A DNA stretch of 64,000 nucleotides from the NCBI RefSeq assembly GCF_000024865.1, contig NC_013595.1, positions 2,852,001 through 2,916,000 on the forward strand, read 5' to 3'. Position numbers and translations under genes: made by a program. Positions 49,147 to 55,887 of this stretch are shown here, in pieces. The stretch's first letter is position 1. Every line of letters starts with the position of its first letter. The notes beneath the pieces are model-generated. The model did not search any database. It was given only the letters and a program-made list of their open reading frames with translations, and had not been told where the DNA came from. Source of the DNA: Streptosporangium roseum DSM 43021 (GTDB lineage Bacteria; Actinomycetota; Actinomycetes; Streptosporangiales; Streptosporangiaceae).

Positions 49147-49878
49147 ATGATCAAGATTCCTCGCACCGTGGCCCTGGCCGCGCTCGTCACCCTGGGCATG
49201 TTCGGCGGGATCGCGTCCGCCGACTCCGGTTCCGGCTCCGGCTCCGGTTCCGCGAAGGTGACGGTGAACGACAACCAGTCGCAGATCACGGTCGTGGGGG
49301 AGGGGAACCTGTCCTCCGTCCCCGACGTCATGCACCTGAACGCCGGCGTCGAAGTGCGCCGTGCCTCCGCGAGCGCGGCCTTCGCCGACGCGCGCAAGGC
49401 CGCCGCCAAGCTGACCGAGGCGCTGCTCGGCGCCGGGATCGCGGCCAAGGATCTGCAGACCAACGAACTGTCCCTCGGTCCCGTGTACGACGACTACCCC
49501 GTCGTCGCCGGATATCGGGCGGCACAGGGCGTCGAGGCCGTGGTGCGCGACATCGACTCCGCCGACAAGGTGATCGACGCGGTGGCCGCGGTCGGGGAGG
49601 AGGCCCGGCTGAACGGCGTCTCCTTCGAGGTGTCCGACACCCGCAAGGTGCTCAGGGCCGCGCGTGACGCGGCCTTCGAGGACGCCCGGGCACGCGCCGA
49701 GCAGTACGCCAGGCTGGCCGGTGACGAGCTGGGCCGCATCGTGTCGATCAGCGAGGAGGGGGTCACACCGCCCTCGCCGGTCGCGTTCGGCGGCGCGATG
49801 ATGGCCGACAAGGCCTCCGTCAGTCCCGGGCAGCAGACCGTCTCGGTCCACATCCGGGTGGTCTACGAGCTGCGGTAG
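49147..49878 (+). CDS. Secreted SIMPL domain protein
   Basis: The 243-residue protein has a signal peptide (IPRTVALAALVTLGMFGGIASA), a short Ser/Gly linker and a SIMPL (DUF541) domain. The domain shows ITVVGEGNLSSVPDVMHLNAGVEVRRASASAAFADARKAAAKLTEALLGAGIAAKDLQTNELSLGPVYDD and DAAFEDARARAEQYARLAGDELGRIVSISEEG. The molecular role of the family is uncertain. No good ribosome site precedes the ATG. Three hairpins follow it. Confidence 0.9.
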   Translation: MIKIPRTVALAALVTLGMFGGIASADSGSGSGSGSAKVTVNDNQSQITVVGEGNLSSVPDVMHLNAGVEVRRASASAAFADARKAAAKLTEALLGAGIAAKDLQTNELSLGPVYDDYPVVAGYRAAQGVEAVVRDIDSADKVIDAVAAVGEEARLNGVSFEVSDTRKVLRAARDAAFEDARARAEQYARLAGDELGRIVSISEEGVTPPSPVAFGGAMMADKASVSPGQQTVSVHIRVVYELR

Positions 49879-49901
49879 TCGCTTCCGTCAGGAGAGTCCC
49901 G

Positions 49902-49924
49902 CCCGCACGGCCCGCCCGTGCGGG
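49902..49924. terminator. Hairpin 1 of the SIMPL-nadA terminator cluster
   Basis: CCCGCACGG (49902-49910) pairs with CCGTGCGGG (49916-49924) around a 5-nt loop, starting 24 nt after the SIMPL stop codon. Confidence 0.6.
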
Positions 49925-49957
49925 ATCCCCCGCACCCGGCCCGGGTACGGGGGATCC
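49923..49957. terminator. Hairpin 2 of the cluster
   Basis: GGATCCCCCG and ACCCGG on one side pair with CCGGGT and CGGGGGATCC on the other, with one mismatched base pair (C-A). It adjoins hairpin 1, overlapping it by two bases. Confidence 0.6.
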
Positions 49958-49964
49958 GCGCGAA

Positions 49965-50007
49965 CGGGACGGGCCCCGGCGGTCGCAGCGCGCCGGGGCC
50001 CGTCCCG
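49965..50007. terminator. Hairpin 3, strong bidirectional terminator
   Basis: CGGGACGGGCCCCGGCG (49965-49981) and CGCCGGGGCCCGTCCCG (49991-50007) form a perfect 17-bp stem with a 9-nt loop, 15 nt from the nadA stop codon. Confidence 0.8.
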
Positions 50008-50021
50008 TGGAGGGATCCGGA

Positions 50022-51176
50022 TCAGGGCAGGGCCAGCATCCGGTCCAGCGCCACCTTGGCCCAGTGGGTGGTGTCCTCGTCCACCGTGATCTGGTTGACG
50101 ACCTGACCGGCCGCCAGGGACTCCAGCGCCCACACCAGGTGCGGCAGGTCGATCCGGTTCATCGTCGAGCAGTAGCAGACGGTCCGGTCCAGGAACGTCA
50201 CGTGCTTGTCGGGGAACATCTGCCCCAGCCGCTTGACCAGGTTCAGCTCGGTGCCCACCGCCCAGGACGACCCGGCCGGAGCCTCTTCGAGCTTCTTGAT
50301 GATGTATTCGGTCGAGCCGACGTGGTCGGCCTTGGTGACCACCTCGTGCCTGCACTCGGGGTGCACCAGCACGTTGACGCCGGGGATCCGCGCGCGGACG
50401 TCGTCCACGCACTCGGGGGTGAAGCGGCCGTGCACCGAGCAGTGGCCCTTCCACAGGATCATCTTGGCGTTCGCGAGCTGCTCGGCGGTCAGCCCGCCGT
50501 TCGGCCGGTGCGGGTTGTAGACGACGCACTCGTCCAGCGAGAGGCCCATCTCCAGCACCGCGGTGTTGCGTCCCAGGTGCTGGTCGGGCAGGAACAGCAC
50601 CTTCTCGCCGCGGGAGAAGGCCCAGTCGAGGGCGCGCCTGGCGTTGGAGGAGGTGCACACGGCGCCGCCGTTGCGCCCGCAGAACGCCTTGATGTCGGCG
50701 CTGGAGTTCATGTAGGTGACCGGGACCGTGACGCCCGCGATCCCGGCGTCCTCCAGTGCCTCCCAGCACTCCTCGACCTGGTCGAACGTGGCCATGTCGG
50801 CCATCGAGCAGCCGGCCGCGAGGTCGGGCAGCACGACCCGCTGCGAGTCGCCGGTGAGGATGTCGGCGGACTCGGCCATGAAGTGCACGCCGCAGAAGAC
50901 GATGTACTCGGCGTCCGGCCGGGCCGCCGCCTCCCGGGCGAGTTTGAAGGAGTCGCCGGTCACGTCGGCGAACTGGATGACCTCGTCACGCTGGTAGTGG
51001 TGCCCCAGCACGAAGACCCGGTCGCCGAGCGCGGCCTTGGCCCGCCTGGCGCGCTCCACCAGCGCCGGGTCGGAGGCGGACGGCAACTCGCCAGGGCAGT
51101 CGACACCGCGCTCGCTGTGCGGGTCGGTCCCCCTGCCGAGGACGAAGAGCGGAAGCCCGGTCTCGGTGGTCGTCAC
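50022..51176 (-). CDS. nadA: Quinolinate synthase
   Basis: NadA, a 4Fe-4S enzyme, condenses iminoaspartate with dihydroxyacetone phosphate to quinolinate in NAD synthesis. The 384-residue protein shows LGDRVFVLGHHYQRDEVIQFADVTGDSFKLAREAA, YIVFCGVHFMAESADILT, a central VCTSSNA and a late RTVCYCSTMNRIDLPHLVWALE, the expected cysteine context. I chose the GTG at 51176, 7 nt after AAGGGGG; the GTG at 51182 is too close to that site. nadB and nadC are not in the window. The divergent gene encodes a Fe-S insertion protein of the kind that could supply its cluster. Confidence 0.96.
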   Translation of the reverse strand: MTTTETGLPLFVLGRGTDPHSERGVDCPGELPSASDPALVERARRAKAALGDRVFVLGHHYQRDEVIQFADVTGDSFKLAREAAARPDAEYIVFCGVHFMAESADILTGDSQRVVLPDLAAGCSMADMATFDQVEECWEALEDAGIAGVTVPVTYMNSSADIKAFCGRNGGAVCTSSNARRALDWAFSRGEKVLFLPDQHLGRNTAVLEMGLSLDECVVYNPHRPNGGLTAEQLANAKMILWKGHCSVHGRFTPECVDDVRARIPGVNVLVHPECRHEVVTKADHVGSTEYIIKKLEEAPAGSSWAVGTELNLVKRLGQMFPDKHVTFLDRTVCYCSTMNRIDLPHLVWALESLAAGQVVNQITVDEDTTHWAKVALDRMLALP

Positions 51177-51191
51177 GACCACACCCCCTTA

Positions 51192-51206
51192 TCGTCGAAC
51201 TGACGA
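51192..51206. promoter_or_regulatory. Imperfect palindrome upstream of nadA
   Basis: TCGTC (51192-51196) and GACGA (51202-51206) are inverted around 5 nt, 16 nt upstream of the nadA start. NAD genes in actinobacteria are often controlled by NrtR- or NiaR-type repressors, but this match is too short to name one. Confidence 0.3.
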
Positions 51207-51369
51207 CTAATCATGACACACACCGGTGGTCGCTTTATTCCGGGGTCACGGGGGTAGTTCGGGGCTGAGGAATGTGTAGCTGCCAGCGGGTGTTGGTAGC
51301 GTCTAAGAAGGACGTCAAAACAGACAGCCGTTCCGATCGGGCGGTTGACGCAGACGCGGGAGTCACCAC

Positions 51370-51723
51370 ATGTCGGTTGAGAGCAGCGAGACCACGGCGC
51401 AGGGTCTGATCCTTAGTGACGCGGCCTCCGCCAAGGTCAAGAGCCTGCTGGAGCAGCAGGGCGAGGAAGGCCTCCAGCTGCGCGTGGCCGTGCAGCCGGG
51501 TGGCTGTTCGGGCCTCCGCTACCAGCTCTTCTTCGACGATCGTTCCATGGACGGCGACATCGTCACGGACTTCAACGGTGTCAGCGTGGTCACCGACCGG
51601 ATGAGCGCGCCCTACCTCGTGGGTGCCACGGTCGACTTCGTCGACACGATCGAGAAGCAGGGCTTCACGATCGACAACCCGAACGCCACGGGTTCGTGCG
51701 CCTGCGGCGACTCGTTCAACTAG
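51370..51723 (+). CDS. erpA: Iron-sulfur cluster insertion protein (ErpA/HesB family)
   Basis: The 117-residue protein has the A-type carrier signature: LILSDAASAKVKSLLEQQGEEGLQLRVAVQPGGCSGLRYQLFFDD with the first conserved cysteine in GGCSG. The last two are in NPNATGSCACGDSF. It delivers Fe-S clusters to target enzymes such as NadA or LipA. GGGAG precedes the ATG. It is divergent from nadA and followed by a strong terminator. Confidence 0.92.
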   Translation: MSVESSETTAQGLILSDAASAKVKSLLEQQGEEGLQLRVAVQPGGCSGLRYQLFFDDRSMDGDIVTDFNGVSVVTDRMSAPYLVGATVDFVDTIEKQGFTIDNPNATGSCACGDSFN

Positions 51724-51741
51724 GCGGCGGCGCGGCACCTG

Positions 51742-51781
51742 ACGGCCCCGCGGGGTGAGATCTCTCACTCCGCGGGGCCGT
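51742..51781 (+). terminator. Terminator after erpA
   Basis: ACGGCCCCGCGG and GTGAGA pair with TCTCAC and CCGCGGGGCCGT, with one mismatched base pair (G-T), giving an 18-bp stem with a 2-nt loop. It starts 19 nt after the stop codon. Confidence 0.75.
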
Positions 51782-51864
51782 CGCGCGTCTGCGAGGTCGC
51801 GTATTCTTGCGGGGTTTCACCGCTCGCCCTTCCTTTAGATGCTGACAACGAGGAGAAAGATCCC

Positions 51865-52851
51865 GTGCGCATCGCCGTCACCGGCTCTATCGCGACCGAC
51901 CATCTGATGACGTTCCCGGGTCGCTTCGGCGACCAGCTCATCGCCGACCAGCTCGACCGGGTGTCCCTGTCGTTCCTCGTCGACGACCTGCAGGTCCGCC
52001 GAGGCGGCTGCGCGGCCAACATCGCCTTCGGCATGGGCTGCCTGGGGCTGAGCCCCATCCTGGTCGGTGCCGTCGGCGCTGACTTCGCCGACTACCGATC
52101 CTGGCTGGAGCGGCACGGCGTCGACTGTGAGTCGGTGTACGTCTCCGAGCTCCACCACACCGCTCGGTTCCTCTGCACCACCGACGAGGATCACAATCAG
52201 ATCGCGTCCTTCTACACCGGCGCGATGGCCGAGGCCCGGCTGATCGAGCTCGGCCCGATCACCCAGCGGCTCGGTGCTCTGGACCTGGTGCTGGTCAGCC
52301 CCAACGACCCCGAGGCGATGCTCCGGCACACCGACGAGGCGCGCCAGCGCGGCATCCCCTTCGCCGCCGACCCGTCGCAGCAGCTCGCGCGCATGCCCAG
52401 CGAGCAGATCCGCGAGCTGGTCGACGGCGCCGCCTACCTGTTCGGCAACGACTACGAGAAGGGTCTGATCGAGCAGAAGACCGGCTGGTCCGACGAGGAG
52501 ATCCTCGACCGGGTCGGCGTCCGCGTCACCACGCTCGGTCCCAAGGGCGTCGTGATCGACCGCAAGGGCGAGCCGTCCCTGCACGTCCCCCCGGCCCCCG
52601 AGCTCGGCAAGGCCGACCCCACCGGCGTGGGCGACGCCTTCCGGTCCGGCTTCCTGTCCGCCCTGGCCTGGGGCCTGTCCCTGGAGCGGTGCGGCCAGGT
52701 CGGCAACCTCACCGCCACCCACGTGCTGGAGCGCGTCGGAGGTCAGGAGTACGAACTGGGCCAGAAGGTCTTCCTGGAGCGCTTCGCCGCCGCCTACGGC
52801 GCCGAGGCCGCCGCCGAGGTGGCCCAGCACGTGAAGTGCCACCACGCCTGA
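51865..52851 (+). CDS. PfkB family carbohydrate/nucleoside kinase
   Basis: The 328-residue protein has the PfkB motifs: RRGGCAANIAFGMGCLGLSPILVGAVGADF near the N-terminus and GKADPTGVGDAFRSGFLSALAWGL, whose GAGD-like GVGD holds the catalytic aspartate. It resembles the adenosine kinase/ribokinase-like kinases; in actinobacteria close relatives are adenosine kinases, but the substrate cannot be fixed from sequence alone. GAGGAG lies upstream of the GTG at a good distance. It stands as a single-gene unit with its own terminator. Confidence 0.9.
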   Translation: MRIAVTGSIATDHLMTFPGRFGDQLIADQLDRVSLSFLVDDLQVRRGGCAANIAFGMGCLGLSPILVGAVGADFADYRSWLERHGVDCESVYVSELHHTARFLCTTDEDHNQIASFYTGAMAEARLIELGPITQRLGALDLVLVSPNDPEAMLRHTDEARQRGIPFAADPSQQLARMPSEQIRELVDGAAYLFGNDYEKGLIEQKTGWSDEEILDRVGVRVTTLGPKGVVIDRKGEPSLHVPPAPELGKADPTGVGDAFRSGFLSALAWGLSLERCGQVGNLTATHVLERVGGQEYELGQKVFLERFAAAYGAEAAAEVAQHVKCHHA

Positions 52852-52961
52852 GTTCTCGCCACGGCGAGCCCGCTGGAGGCACCGGCCGCCCACCGGGCTC
52901 GCCGTACCCCACGCTCCTCGCCCGGACCGCGCCGCCCGCCGTGACGCCGGGCGGCCGGGAT

Positions 52962-53000
52962 CGCCCGGCGTTCCGCGGTGGCGCCGCGGAACGCCGGGCG
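52962..53000. terminator. Bidirectional terminator
   Basis: CGCCCGGCGTTCCGCGG (52962-52978) and CCGCGGAACGCCGGGCG (52984-53000) form a perfect 17-bp stem with a 5-nt loop between the convergent pfkB-type kinase and CBS genes. Confidence 0.85.
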
Positions 53001-53008
53001 GCCGGAGC

Positions 53009-53431
53009 TCAGGATCTGGCGTAGACGCGGTGCACGAAGTCAGCGAGCTGGTCGTCCGGCAGATGCTTGGCCAGGTCGGCCTCACTGATCATCCCGACGA
53101 TGCGGCTGTTCTCGATCACCGGGAGCCGCTTGATCTGGTGCTCCTCCATCTTGGCCAGGACGTCCCGGGCGGTGGCGTTCGCGGGCACCCAGACCAGGCC
53201 CGTGGCCATCTCGCCTGCGGTGACCTTCGACGGGTCCTTGCCCGCGGCCACGCACTTCACCACGATGTCGCGGTCGGTGATGATCCCCTTGAGCCGGTCG
53301 TCGCTCCCGCAGATCGGCAGCGCGCCGACCCCCAGTTCCCGCATCAGCTGCGCGGCCCGGTCGAGCGTCTCGTGCGCCTCGATGCACCGGGCTCCCGAGC
53401 TCATCAGGTCCTTGGCAGTCTCTCCGCTCAT
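53009..53431 (-). CDS. CBS-pair domain protein
   Basis: The 140-residue protein consists of two CBS modules: AKDLMSSGARCIEAHETLDRAAQLMRELGVGALPICGSDDRLKGIITDRDIVVKCVAAGKD, then ATGLVWVPANATARDVLAKMEEHQIKRLPVIENSRIVGMISEADLAKHL. Such proteins bind adenine nucleotides and act as stress or regulatory sensors. The ATG at 53431 is preceded by a G-run (GGGGGG) at a good distance; the longer frame upstream runs into the tusA gene and is not used. It lies 58 nt downstream of tusA on the same strand. Confidence 0.9.
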   Translation of the reverse strand: MSGETAKDLMSSGARCIEAHETLDRAAQLMRELGVGALPICGSDDRLKGIITDRDIVVKCVAAGKDPSKVTAGEMATGLVWVPANATARDVLAKMEEHQIKRLPVIENSRIVGMISEADLAKHLPDDQLADFVHRVYARS

Positions 53432-53489
53432 GTGTTCCCCCCGAAACGTGTGCCGACTTTCGGGGGGTTCTACCCGTTTTCCGGATAAG

Positions 53490-53759
53490 TCAGTAGTTGC
53501 GCCGCACGTGGATGGCCCAGCCGCCGCCGGGGAGCTCGTAGCTGGCCACATGGTGGTGGGACTTCAGCCGGCACCAGGCCGGGATGTCGGTGAACGCCGC
53601 GGGGTCGTCGGCGAGGACCGAGACGATCCCGTTGCGCGGGACCTGGTTGATCTGCTCGGCGAGCATGATGATGGGGATCGGGCACTTCTTGCCCAGCGCG
53701 TCGATGGTCAGCGCCGGAGGCTGGGTGGATCCCTCCGTGGCGGTCTGCCTGGACGTCAT
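53490..53759 (-). CDS. TusA/SirA family sulfur-carrier protein
   Basis: The 89-residue protein has a TusA-type core: LTIDALGKKCPIPIIMLAEQINQVPRNGIVSVLADDPAAFTDIPAWC, in which CPIP carries the persulfide-accepting cysteine. An N-terminal 16-residue Thr/Ser tail precedes it. TusA proteins take sulfur from a cysteine desulfurase and pass it to thiolation or cofactor pathways. That enzyme's gene ends 25 nt upstream, so an operonic relay is very likely. GAAGG precedes the ATG. Confidence 0.9.
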   Translation of the reverse strand: MTSRQTATEGSTQPPALTIDALGKKCPIPIIMLAEQINQVPRNGIVSVLADDPAAFTDIPAWCRLKSHHHVASYELPGGGWAIHVRRNY

Positions 53760-53784
53760 GAAACCTTCACTCCCCGAATGTTGA

Positions 53785-54921
53785 TCACGTCCTTACACCC
53801 GCGTCCTCGCGGATCCTCTTCACCATGTCCGGCAGGACGGCGAGGAAGCGGTCGACATCCGTGGCGGATGCGCCCTGGGGCAGCGATACCCGGACGTTGC
53901 CGTGTGTAAGCACGCCCATGGCCTCCAAAACATGTGATGGACGAAGCGTACTCGCCGTGCAGGAACTGCCGGACGATATAGCGAATCCTGCCTTATCCAG
54001 TTCTGTCAACAATGCTTCACCTTCCACGTAAAGACACGAAAAGGTGACAATGTGTGGGACTCGCGCGACGGGATCCCCGATGACCTCGACATCGGGGACG
54101 AGCCGGGGCACCTCCGTCCTGATCCGGTCCACGAGCGCCGAGAGCCGGGCCGACTCCTGCGCCGACTCGGCCGCCATGGCGCGCAGCGCGGCGGCCGCCG
54201 CGACGATCGCCGGCACGTTCTCGAAGCCGGGGACCCGGCGGCGCTCCCGGTCGTCCTCGGGCAGCGGGGTGCGCCACCGGGTGCCCTTGCGGACCGCCAG
54301 CACGCCGACCCCGGCGGGGCCGCCCCACTTGTGCGCGCTCGCCGTCAGCACCGACCAGCCCTCCGGCGTCGGCATCCGGCCGGCGGTCTGCGCCGCGTCC
54401 ACCAGCAGCGGCACGCCGGCCTCGGCGCACAGGGCCGCGGCCTCGGCGACCGGCTGAACCGTGCCGACCTCGTGGTTGGCGCTCTGCAGGCAGGCCAGGG
54501 CCGTACCGCCGGAGAGGACCGCCTCGCCGAACGCGGCCAGGTCCACCGCGCCGGTGCGGCCGACGCCGATCGTCTCGACCGAACCGCCGTCGCGTTCGTG
54601 GATCCCGGCGGCGTGCAGCACGCTGGAGTGCTCCACCGCCGAGGTCACCAGGCGGCGCCCGGCGCGCCGCCGTCCGTGCAGGGTGCCGAGCACGCCCAGA
54701 TGCACGGCCTGGGTCCCGGAGGCGGTGAACGAGACCTCGTCGGGCCGGGCGCCGAGCGCTTCGGCGATTTCCGTCCGCGCCTGTTCCAGTAACATCCTTG
54801 CGCGGCGGGCTGGACCGTACAGTCTCGCCGGGTCGGCCCAGCCGACGTCGAGCGCCGCGATCAGAGCCTCGCGTGCCTGAGGGTGCAGCGGCTCGGTGGA
54901 GGCCGCGTCGAAGTACGCCAC
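53785..54921 (-). CDS. Cysteine desulfurase (IscS/NifS-like)
   Basis: The PLP enzyme removes sulfur from cysteine as a persulfide. The 378-residue protein starts MAYFDAASTEPLHPQAREALIAAL, with SANHEVGTVQPVAEAAALCAEAGVPLLVDAAQTAGRMP and the PLP-lysine segment LTASAHKWGGPAGVGVL. The catalytic-cysteine loop is SSGSSCTASTLRPSHVLEAMGV. TusA follows 25 nt downstream. The GTG has only a weak GAGG nearby. Notably, codons covering the catalytic loop (about 53,907-54,067) have about 50% GC at third positions against near saturation elsewhere, described in the findings. Confidence 0.94.
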   Translation of the reverse strand: MAYFDAASTEPLHPQAREALIAALDVGWADPARLYGPARRARMLLEQARTEIAEALGARPDEVSFTASGTQAVHLGVLGTLHGRRRAGRRLVTSAVEHSSVLHAAGIHERDGGSVETIGVGRTGAVDLAAFGEAVLSGGTALACLQSANHEVGTVQPVAEAAALCAEAGVPLLVDAAQTAGRMPTPEGWSVLTASAHKWGGPAGVGVLAVRKGTRWRTPLPEDDRERRRVPGFENVPAIVAAAAALRAMAAESAQESARLSALVDRIRTEVPRLVPDVEVIGDPVARVPHIVTFSCLYVEGEALLTELDKAGFAISSGSSCTASTLRPSHVLEAMGVLTHGNVRVSLPQGASATDVDRFLAVLPDMVKRIREDAGVRT

Positions 54922-55010
54922 GCCTCAATCGTCGCACCAAGTGCGGCGCATTCGGGGGCTGCGCGGGGGGGCGGGGGTGGTCCGCGCTAGTGTGTCCCCC
55001 AGCGTAAAGC

Positions 55011-55031
55011 TGTGAACTACAAGTTGTGAAC
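55011..55031 (+). promoter_or_regulatory. Direct-repeat candidate regulatory site before ctaC
   Basis: TGTGAAC occurs at 55011-55017 and 55025-55031, 14 bp apart, in an unusually AT-rich stretch upstream of ctaC. TGTGAAC is the half-site of actinomycete Rex operators, but here the copies are direct, not inverted, so the link is tentative. Confidence 0.4.
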
Positions 55032-55045
55032 ATGAATAAACGACC

Positions 55046-55066
55046 GCCCAGGAGCGACTCCTGGGC
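55046..55066 (+). promoter_or_regulatory. Leader hairpin of ctaC
   Basis: GCCCAGGAG (55046-55054) and CTCCTGGGC (55058-55066) form a perfect 9-bp stem with a 3-nt loop, ending 23 nt before the ctaC start. A stabiliser or attenuator role is possible. Confidence 0.45.
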
Positions 55067-55089
55067 TTCATCTGTGGGGTAGGCGATCC

Positions 55090-55887
55090 GTGAGTCCGAC
55101 CCGCCGTTCTGCACGGCGTCCGTTGGCCCGCCGCCGGGTGCCACGCGCTGCCGCTCTGGCGCTGCTGTTGGTGTCCGCGACGGCCTGTAGTGCCGATGAG
55201 TGGTCCCGGGGCGGCTTGCCCGGCGCTATCACCAAGCAGGCCGAGACCGTTCAGAATCTGTGGAACGGATCCTGGATCGCCGCTCTCGCCACCGGCGTGG
55301 TCGTGTGGGGCCTGATCCTGTGGTCCGTTGCCTTCCACCGCAAGAAGAAGAACTCGAAGGATGAGCTGCCGCCCCAGGTGCGCTACAACCTCCCCATCGA
55401 GATCCTCTACACGGTGGTGCCGATCATCATGGTCGGCGTGTTCTTCTACTTCACCGCGCGTGACCAGAACTACGTCAACGCGATGACCGGCCAGGCGCCC
55501 GTGAAGGTCAAGGTCGAGGGATTCCAGTGGAGCTGGCGCTTCACGACGGACTACAACGGCAAGAAGGTCGAAGTCGTCGGCAAGCCCGTCAGCGACTACA
55601 CCCAGGGGCCGCAGCTGGTGCTCCCGGTGAACCAGAAGGTCGAGTTCGACCTCGTCTCGCCGGACGTCATCCACTCCTTCTGGGTGCCGGCCTTCCACTT
55701 CAAGCGCGACGTGATCCCGGGTGTCGAGAACAAGTTCGAGGTCGACACGCTGAACAAGCCCGCCGTCTACGCCGGCCGGTGCGCCGAGCTCTGCGGTACG
55801 GACCACAGCCGGATGCTCTTCAACGTGAAGCTCGTCCCGCAGGCCGAGTTCGACCAGTACATCGCTAGCCAGGCGGGTGCCCAGTGA
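55090..55887 (+). CDS. ctaC: Cytochrome c oxidase subunit II
   Basis: CtaC takes electrons from cytochrome c into the CuA centre of the aa3 oxidase. The 265-residue protein has a basic signal region (RRSARRPLARRRVPRAAALALLLVSATACS; possible lipoprotein cysteine), two membrane helices (about residues 60-85 and 105-125), and a cupredoxin domain. The CuA site is visible in HSFWVPAFHFKRDVIPG and GRCAELCGTDHSRM. The GTG is followed by ctaD with a GTGA overlap. Confidence 0.95.
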   Translation: MSPTRRSARRPLARRRVPRAAALALLLVSATACSADEWSRGGLPGAITKQAETVQNLWNGSWIAALATGVVVWGLILWSVAFHRKKKNSKDELPPQVRYNLPIEILYTVVPIIMVGVFFYFTARDQNYVNAMTGQAPVKVKVEGFQWSWRFTTDYNGKKVEVVGKPVSDYTQGPQLVLPVNQKVEFDLVSPDVIHSFWVPAFHFKRDVIPGVENKFEVDTLNKPAVYAGRCAELCGTDHSRMLFNVKLVPQAEFDQYIASQAGAQ

